A stretch of 64,000 nucleotides of DNA from Bremerella sp. TYQ1 (lineage in GTDB: Bacteria > Planctomycetota > Planctomycetia > Pirellulales > Pirellulaceae): assembly GCF_020150455.1 (NCBI RefSeq), contig NZ_CP083740.1:3410001-3474000 (forward strand), read 5' to 3'. The notes beneath the pieces were generated by a model that had not been told where the DNA came from, did no database searches, and saw nothing but the letters and a program-made list of their open reading frames with translations. The stretch's first letter is position 1. The number at the start of each line of letters is the position of its first letter. Both the position numbers and the translations under genes were made by a program. This document shows, piece by piece, positions 58,817-64,000 of the stretch.

Positions 58817-59185
58817 GTGTCACACATCGTTTCCATTCAAACCGAAGTCCGCGACCCTGCTGCCATCCGGTCAGCATGTGGTCGCCTGCGACTTCCCGAG
58901 CCGATTTTCGGCAAAACCAAACTGTTCAGTTCGTCGTCGACGGGCTGGGCAGTTCAGCTACCTGATTGGCGTTATCCCGTCGTCTGCGATGTCGCCACTG
59001 CAAAGATCGCGTTCGACAACTATGGCGGCCGTTGGGGTGATCAACGCCATCTCGATCGCTTCCTGCAAGGATATGCGGTCGAAAAGGCCAAGCTAGAGGC
59101 CGTAAAAAAGGGGCATTCGGTCATCGAGCAAACACTCGATGACGGTTCCATCAAACTCACTGTAAATGTTCGAGGCAATATATGA
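58817..59185 (+). CDS. DUF1257 protein (Ycf35-like)
   Basis: The 122-residue product has the family signature SHIVSIQTEVRD near the start, a central WAVQLPDWRYPVVCD block and a C-terminal QGYAVEKAKLEA helix. DUF1257 proteins are found in cyanobacteria, plastids (ycf35) and in planctomycete clusters with an AAA ATPase. Their role is unknown. It overlaps the DUF2997 gene by four bases (ATGA), and GGAG precedes ATG at 58817. It opens the plus-strand cluster and faces away from the defence array. Confidence 0.85.
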   Translation: MSHIVSIQTEVRDPAAIRSACGRLRLPEPIFGKTKLFSSSSTGWAVQLPDWRYPVVCDVATAKIAFDNYGGRWGDQRHLDRFLQGYAVEKAKLEAVKKGHSVIEQTLDDGSIKLTVNVRGNI

Positions 59186-59376
59186 ATCGAATCATCGAAA
59201 TCACGGTCGCCACCGACGGGCAAACCCGCGTTGAAACCCAAGGCTTTACTGGCTCCGATTGCCAGGCCGCGAGCCGATTTCTGGAAAACGCTCTGGGCCG
59301 GCAACAAGACGAACTTCTCAAACCGGCTTTTTATCAGTCGGAGACGCTACGCCAGGCAACCCAGACCGGCATTTAA
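59182..59376 (+). CDS. DUF2997 protein
   Basis: A 64-residue product with the family pattern RIIEITVATDGQTRVETQGF followed by a Cys-containing helix (DCQAASRFLENALG). DUF2997 proteins pair with DUF1257 in many genomes, here by a four-base overlap, and so probably form a complex. A second frame beginning at 59259 overlaps its 3' half and is not a gene start, because the AAA ATPase has its own start at 59433. Confidence 0.82.
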   Translation: MNRIIEITVATDGQTRVETQGFTGSDCQAASRFLENALGRQQDELLKPAFYQSETLRQATQTGI

Positions 59377-59432
59377 CACTTCTCTTAGCTCTCTGCTTAA
59401 CTAACTCTCACCTCCTATTTTGGAGTCTTTCT

Positions 59433-60914
59433 ATGACGCTTATTCAGCGGCTCGGGGAGTACGTGCGCGCGTGCTTCACGGGCCTGTGGATTGAATCGCA
59501 CGAACATGAGGATGCTCTTGTGGCTGTTGCGCAGCTTTGCCTGCAGGAAAACTGGCAATTGGCAACATGGGATCTGGAAGCTGGGCTGCGATCGCCAGCC
59601 AGCGAAGCCAACTCGTCAGCCGGAGATCCTCTGGGAGTGATCCGGACGATCAACACGCTCGCCACACCGGACGGGACTACCTTGGTCATCCTACAGAACT
59701 TCCACCGATTCATGCAGTCGGCCGAGATTGTTCAGGCACTCGCCAAGCAGGTCATTGCCGGCAAACAAAACCGTACGTTTGTCGTGATCCTTTCGCCAGT
59801 GGTCAGCCTACCTGTGGAACTGGAAAAGTTGTTTGTTGTCTTGGAGCATGAACTACCTGATCGCGAGCAGCTGCGGGAGATTGCCGAAGGGATTGCGACC
59901 GAAGAGGGTGAGTTCCCCGACGGCCAGGATCGGGAGATACTACTGGATGCCGCCGTAGGACTGACTCGCTTCGAGGCAGAAGGCGCGTTTAGCCTGTCAC
60001 TCGTCCGAGATAACCGGCTCAGCGCAGCGACGCTCTGGGAGCAAAAGGCTCAGATGCTCAAGAAGAGCGGGCTCCTGAACCTCTACCGCGGAGGCGACGA
60101 CTTTAGCCGACTTGGTGGGCTTTCGGCGTTGAAGGCGTTCACGAAACGTGCGTTACTTCAGCCGAGCCGAAACAATCCGCTGAAACGACCTCGGGGCGTG
60201 ATGCTATTGTCGCCACCTGGCTGTGGCAAGTCCGCGTTCTGTAAGGCCCTTGGAAGCGAAGTTGGCCGCCCCGTTCTGATTTTGGATGTTGGCAGCTTGC
60301 TGGGTTCGTTAGTCGGACAAAGTGAAGAGCGAACTCGGGCGGCACTCCGCACAGTTGATGCCATGACTCCCTGCATCCTCATGATCGACGAAGTCGAAAA
60401 GGCTTTTTCCGGATTTCAGGGCAGCAGTGACTCCGGAGTATCCGCTCGCATGTTCGGGACGTTCTTGTCTTGGCTCAATGATCACGAGTCTGATGTCTTT
60501 GTGGTTTGCACAGCCAATGATGTCAGCAAGCTTCCCCCGGAGTTCAGTCGCAGCGAACGATTCGACGGCGTGTTCTTCGTCGATCTACCGGGACAGGAAG
60601 AGAAAGATGCCATTTGGAACATCTATCGAACGCTGTTCGAGATTGATCCAGAACAGCGAGTCCCCAGGGATGACGACTTCACGGGTGCAGAGATCCGAGC
60701 GTGCTGCCGGCTTGCCGCCCTATTAGACGTCTCGCTGACGCAGGCCGCTCAGTATATTGTCCCCGTCGCCGTGACCTCAGCAGAGTCGGTATCGCGACTG
60801 AGGCAGTGGGCCAGTGGTCGATGTCTGAATGCCTCTCAGGCTGGAATTTACCAAGTCGGTGCGGCACAAGCGAAATCCCGACGACGTGTTTCCCGTGATC
60901 CGTCGAGTAACTAG
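59433..60914 (+). CDS. Ycf46-like AAA ATPase
   Basis: I start this gene at ATG 59433 (MTLIQRLGEYVRACF), because GGAG lies nine bases before it. The longer frame to 59259 would overlap DUF2997. The 493-residue product has an N-terminal domain (about 1-190) and an AAA+ domain (about 210-450) with Walker A PPGCGKSAF, Walker B CILMIDEVEKAF and SRSERFDGVF. Its layout fits Ycf46-like ATPases, which are linked with DUF1257 and DUF2997. It probably remodels a protein complex. Role and substrate are unknown. It is third in the plus-strand cluster. Confidence 0.85.
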   Translation: MTLIQRLGEYVRACFTGLWIESHEHEDALVAVAQLCLQENWQLATWDLEAGLRSPASEANSSAGDPLGVIRTINTLATPDGTTLVILQNFHRFMQSAEIVQALAKQVIAGKQNRTFVVILSPVVSLPVELEKLFVVLEHELPDREQLREIAEGIATEEGEFPDGQDREILLDAAVGLTRFEAEGAFSLSLVRDNRLSAATLWEQKAQMLKKSGLLNLYRGGDDFSRLGGLSALKAFTKRALLQPSRNNPLKRPRGVMLLSPPGCGKSAFCKALGSEVGRPVLILDVGSLLGSLVGQSEERTRAALRTVDAMTPCILMIDEVEKAFSGFQGSSDSGVSARMFGTFLSWLNDHESDVFVVCTANDVSKLPPEFSRSERFDGVFFVDLPGQEEKDAIWNIYRTLFEIDPEQRVPRDDDFTGAEIRACCRLAALLDVSLTQAAQYIVPVAVTSAESVSRLRQWASGRCLNASQAGIYQVGAAQAKSRRRVSRDPSSN

Positions 60915-60951
60915 TTCGAGGAAACCTCAATCGCCTCGTAAGGAGACGTCA

Positions 60952-61266
60952 ATGCTCAACGAACGCCATCTGGCAACGATCCGGGCTGCCCTTCGGTATT
61001 GGCACGACGAGATGGCTTCGCACGATCACACTCTGTCGAAGCCATACTTCCAGGAGCTTGACGCCGAACCACTCAATCCCGAAGAAGTATCTGAACTGAT
61101 TCGCACGCTTGAGTCGACTACTATTCGCCCGGTCGTGATTGACGCCCGCACCGGGCAGATGATCGATAACAGTGCCCGGGTGTGTCAGGAAGAGGATGAA
61201 AGCCCGGGAAATGCAGAGCAACCACTTGAGGCTGCTCTGCTATTTAAAGCGAAACCCAAGGACTAA
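60952..61266 (+). CDS. Hypothetical protein (104 aa)
   Basis: ATG at 60952 follows AAGGAGACGTCA, a strong ribosome site, and gives a 104-residue acidic soluble protein ([15 protein letters not shown], then [17 protein letters not shown]). It has no known domain. It lies 37 bases after the AAA gene in the same direction and ends in a four-base overlap with the convergent XRE gene, so it is probably the last gene of this transcript. Confidence 0.72.
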   Translation: MLNERHLATIRAALRYWHDEMASHDHTLSKPYFQELDAEPLNPEEVSELIRTLESTTIRPVVIDARTGQMIDNSARVCQEEDESPGNAEQPLEAALLFKAKPKD

Positions 61267-61484
61267 AGACCCTGCATGAGTTCCGCCAAGGAGATGCCGA
61301 GCGTCTCAGCGATTCTTTCAATATTGCGTAAGGCCAGATTCCTTTCGCCACGCTCGATTCCGCCGACATAGGTCCTATCGAGCTCACAAGCATCGGCAAA
61401 CGCTTCTTGGGAATAGCCTTGCTCTGTCCGTAGTTCCCGGACTCGCTTGCCAAATCGAACGAGAATGTCTGCCGTGGTTGCCAT
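61263..61484 (-). CDS. XRE-family transcriptional regulator
   Basis: The 73-residue product is a bare Cro/C1-type helix-turn-helix: [20 protein letters not shown], with recognition part [15 protein letters not shown]. It has no effector domain. It lies opposite to the plus-strand genes, overlapping the 3' end of the 104-residue gene by four bases, and is divergent from the membrane-protein gene at 61596. It probably represses the 61.5-kb divergent promoter region. Confidence 0.88.
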   Translation of the reverse strand: MATTADILVRFGKRVRELRTEQGYSQEAFADACELDRTYVGGIERGERNLALRNIERIAETLGISLAELMQGL

Positions 61485-61595
61485 TACGCCAATTAGGCGG
61501 CAATGACTACCATAGCACCACGGACTATAAGTATCATTGATTTGGGACCCATATGCAATTTAATCAACATCCCATTTGGGAAAGGAGCCTAGCTG

Positions 61596-62804
61596 ATGCC
61601 GAAAAACGATGATCCTGATGATCAAGACGTAAGAATTGCCGGGCTCGACAAGCTGGCCTTCCAACTTGGCAGAGCCATGCGGCACGTTCCAGAGCTTGGA
61701 ACGGGTGTCGCCATGGTGACCGTCGTCGTGGTTGCGCGAGTATTAGGTATCATCGGTGTGACGACCAGTGCTGCCTTGATTGCCGTTGGAGTCATTTTGC
61801 TCGCCGTGAACTTCTACTTCCGGCTTGCACGTAATTCAAAGAAGGCAACGACTGGTGCTGACGACGATTGCGTAGAGGCTATTCTCGTTGAAGACAGCTT
61901 GCTGGAATCTACCAAGGTAGATAGAGCCAGCCAGAAACGTCCAGGCGAGGAATCCCTGCCATCCGCGGTAAAGGAGTTCTTTCACGCCAGTCCATTTCTG
62001 GGCATGGGGGCCGGATTATTGCTGTTGGTTTTAGTGGGAGTGTTTTTCAATTGGATCGACTCTTCAGGGGCATTTATGATCTTCGTGCTTGGTTGCATGG
62101 GTTTGTATGCACTGCATAGTTGGGTCGAGTTCACGAAACTCTCGTGGCTGCAGAAGTTCGGTACCGTGCTGGCCATGCTGGGGATGATGGCGTTCGTAAA
62201 GTACGTCGACAACCAGAAGAATGCTCGTCCCAAGTTGCCTCCCAATGCTCAGCCGAGAGCGTTAGCCAATAGTCCGGTGGAGCAAACCGGAAAGACTACT
62301 CAGACGCTTTGGCAGGCAGCCGTCGCCTCGCGTCACCTCCACCGGTTCGGTCCCCCAATGTCGCCGGTCAAAAGCAAAGAGGATTTTGACTCAGTGATTG
62401 CCAATATGACCAAACAATTCGACAAGACGAGAGACTCGTTTCGCTCCGCTTCGCACGCCGATCCGCAGCTACGGGAGTTAGTCCAGCGTCTCGTGGCGAC
62501 GGATGAGAGGGAGCTGGCTTGGGCGAACGAACTTGCCACATTTACGAACTTTGAAAACCAACCCCGAGAAGACCTGTCAGCCGCAGAGGCCTTGAATCGG
62601 ATGGCCGAATTGACAGAGGAACAGTGGGTAAAGCTTCCTCCGGCGATGCAAGACTGGTTCACGGAATTGTTCAGTATTCTGGAAGAGCGTCAGAACCAAC
62701 GCACGGAAATCGAGTCGATGCGGCATGTCCTTCGCACTCGATATCCCAATCAATCATTTCCACTGCCCGAGCTTCCCGCTGAACCGGAGGCTCATGACCA
62801 ATAG
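61596..62804 (+). CDS. Hypothetical membrane protein
   Basis: The 402-residue product has two adjacent transmembrane segments (about residues 35-75), a charged loop, a second hydrophobic group (about 130-205, three segments), and a soluble helical C-terminal part (about 215-402). ATG at 61596 follows AAGGAG. No catalytic motif is visible. It shares the strand and probably the transcript with the 339-codon frame after it. The long helical tail may contact the neighbouring gene products. Confidence 0.72.
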   Translation: MPKNDDPDDQDVRIAGLDKLAFQLGRAMRHVPELGTGVAMVTVVVVARVLGIIGVTTSAALIAVGVILLAVNFYFRLARNSKKATTGADDDCVEAILVEDSLLESTKVDRASQKRPGEESLPSAVKEFFHASPFLGMGAGLLLLVLVGVFFNWIDSSGAFMIFVLGCMGLYALHSWVEFTKLSWLQKFGTVLAMLGMMAFVKYVDNQKNARPKLPPNAQPRALANSPVEQTGKTTQTLWQAAVASRHLHRFGPPMSPVKSKEDFDSVIANMTKQFDKTRDSFRSASHADPQLRELVQRLVATDERELAWANELATFTNFENQPREDLSAAEALNRMAELTEEQWVKLPPAMQDWFTELFSILEERQNQRTEIESMRHVLRTRYPNQSFPLPELPAEPEAHDQ

Positions 62805-62940
62805 CTCGCATTTAGCCAGTCGATGCGACGTCGAAGAACAAATCTTTACCCGTTAGCCTTGGATGACTTCCTTTGTGGTCGTTGTCCAAGGCTATTTTCG
62901 TTTTGTGGGACTAGACCTTTATTGTATGAGGCCAAAAGCA

Positions 62941-63882
62941 ATGATCACTTCTACGGACAGTGAATTATCGACAACGAGAACCCCGTCGCAGCGAATGCTG
63001 ACAACCATGGCAGCTGCCAGGCTGAGCTTCACCTGGCTTGGCGTGCGTAAGTCCCTCAACTCGCATCAAAGGGATCAAGCCGCTGATTCATTCGGAGCCG
63101 AAGGCAAGTTCCTGTCGGCCGGCAAGAAGCTGCTCGACACGTCGCACCCGGCTTTCAAGGCGGTAACGGCCATCCGAGGCCAGGCACTTCACTACTGGAA
63201 AGGCATGAGCCTGCCGTTTCCCGAACCGGGCATCCGCCTGATTCGGCAAGATGCGATCGGTCAATTCAATGGTCGTATTGCTGAGTTTCAGGAAGAACTT
63301 GCCGAAGCTGTCCAGGAACTCGATCAGCACTTCGATGAGCTTCGCCAAGCCGCCAGAAGTCGTCTCGGTGCGTTGTATCACCCCGATGACTACCCACCGA
63401 CGCTGATTGGCATGTTTGCGATCGAGCATGACTACCCCAGCGTCGAACCTCCCAATTATCTGCGACAGCTCAATCCGGACCTGTACGAACAAGAGTGCCG
63501 GCGAATGCAGTCACGTTTTGACGAGGCGGTTCAGCTCGCGGAACAAGCCTTCCTGGAGGAAATCTCCCGTCTAGTCGATCACCTTACTGAGCGTCTCAGT
63601 GGCAACTCAGACGGTAAACCCAAGGTCTTCCGAGATTCGGCGGTTGGCAACCTGACTGAGTTCTTCGAGCGATTCCGAACGTTGAACGTGCGGTCTAATC
63701 CGGACCTGGATGCACTCGTACAGCGTGCCCAGCAGATTGTGACTGGGGTCGAACCACAGCAACTGCGTGACGAGGAAGGCCTGCGCCAGCAGGTAGCCCG
63801 TCAGCTCGGAGCTGTCCAAGCCTCGCTTGACAACCTCCTGGTCGATCGACCTCGCCGTAATATTCTCCGCCGGCCGCGATAA
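62941..63882 (+). CDS. Hypothetical helical protein
   Basis: I start at ATG 62941 (MITSTDSELSTTRTPSQ), where GAGG lies nine bases upstream. The in-frame codon at 62863 lacks a ribosome site. The 313-residue product is helical and charged, with the blocks FTWLGVRKSL, HPAFKAVTAIRGQALHYW and EEFRTLNVRSNPDLDA-like sequence near the end. I recognise no catalytic motif. Proteins of this type accompany the DUF1257/AAA cluster in planctomycetes as far as I recall. It precedes the last gene by 11 bases. Confidence 0.7.
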   Translation: MITSTDSELSTTRTPSQRMLTTMAAARLSFTWLGVRKSLNSHQRDQAADSFGAEGKFLSAGKKLLDTSHPAFKAVTAIRGQALHYWKGMSLPFPEPGIRLIRQDAIGQFNGRIAEFQEELAEAVQELDQHFDELRQAARSRLGALYHPDDYPPTLIGMFAIEHDYPSVEPPNYLRQLNPDLYEQECRRMQSRFDEAVQLAEQAFLEEISRLVDHLTERLSGNSDGKPKVFRDSAVGNLTEFFERFRTLNVRSNPDLDALVQRAQQIVTGVEPQQLRDEEGLRQQVARQLGAVQASLDNLLVDRPRRNILRRPR

Positions 63883-63893
63883 GGAATTTTGAA

Positions 63894-64000
63894 ATGGAAC
63901 TTCTGATTGAGACCAATGGTGCCATACGATGTGTCTACGACGAGGCTTTGCCCCTAGGCTCTCTTGGTCGATTGACGATTACTCGCGGATCGCATGTCGA
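63894..64000 (+). CDS. Unknown gene, 5' part only (cut by window edge)
   Basis: ATG at 63894 follows AAGGA and opens MELLIETNGAIRCVYDE and LGRLTITRGSHV before the sequence ends. Only 35 codons are visible, so the family cannot be named. It is placed 11 bases after the preceding gene, so it belongs to the same operon. Confidence 0.6.
   Translation, partial: MELLIETNGAIRCVYDEALPLGSLGRLTITRGSHV

Noticed and set aside
1..64000. CRISPR array or cas genes
   Set aside because: No regularly spaced direct repeats and no Cas-like protein were seen.

Overview
The window looks like a planctomycete chromosome (Pirellulales-like). The grounds are the Na+-NQR operon, the tandem membrane-anchored proteins with prenyltransferase/squalene-oxidase-type repeats, the frequent TTG starts and the DUF1257/DUF2997/AAA cluster at the right end. 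This placement is an inference from gene content, not from a marker gene.

Region 1 (1-10.75 kb) is ordinary chromosome. It holds nqrA-nqrB-nqrC on the minus strand with a CRP-type palindrome upstream, a HisA-like TIM barrel, two paralogous membrane-anchored repeat proteins, rpmG (L33), recJ and tRNA-Pro(CGG).

Region 2 (10.75-31.6 kb) begins directly after the tRNA and is an accessory island. It carries a DUF2726 protein, a TraB/ChaN-like lipoprotein, a DUF3883 protein and a tightly coupled three-gene operon (protein kinase, compact UvrD-like SF1 ATPase, unknown protein). Next come a very large HIT-PLD-helicase-S24 fusion, a tyrosine recombinase, a DUF123 (GIY-YIG) fusion, a DUF5131/Gp37Gp68-type protein, a phosphatase remnant beside an IS3-type transposase fragment, and a GNAT-PIN fusion with an overlapping ASCH protein.

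Region 3 (31.6-58.6 kb) is a 27-kb minus-strand defence array. In order of transcription it has a frameshifted HTH gene; a SNF2 helicase with DUF3883, a DUF1156 adenine methylase and a DUF499 ATPase; a three-gene set that reads as a Lamassu system with a SIR2 effector (SIR2 protein, small protein, SMC/Rad50-like ATPase); a PLD remnant; a pseudogene split by a local inversion; and a three-gene set with a NERD-pseudokinase-kinase-NTPase fusion, a DptG/MAD7-like protein and a giant DptH/MAD8-like ATPase. The methylase module, the SIR2 module and the kinase/ATPase module may act separately, or the first and third may form one split methylation-linked system with Lamassu inserted between them.

Region 4 (58.8-64 kb) is a plus-strand cluster of small conserved proteins (DUF1257, DUF2997), a Ycf46-like AAA ATPase, a membrane protein and further unknown genes, with an opposing XRE repressor. 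It runs off the right edge.

The best candidates for undescribed biology are the kinase/SF1/unknown operon (14.9-18.9 kb), the HIT-PLD-helicase-S24 fusion (19.1-22.8 kb) and the composite locus of region 3.
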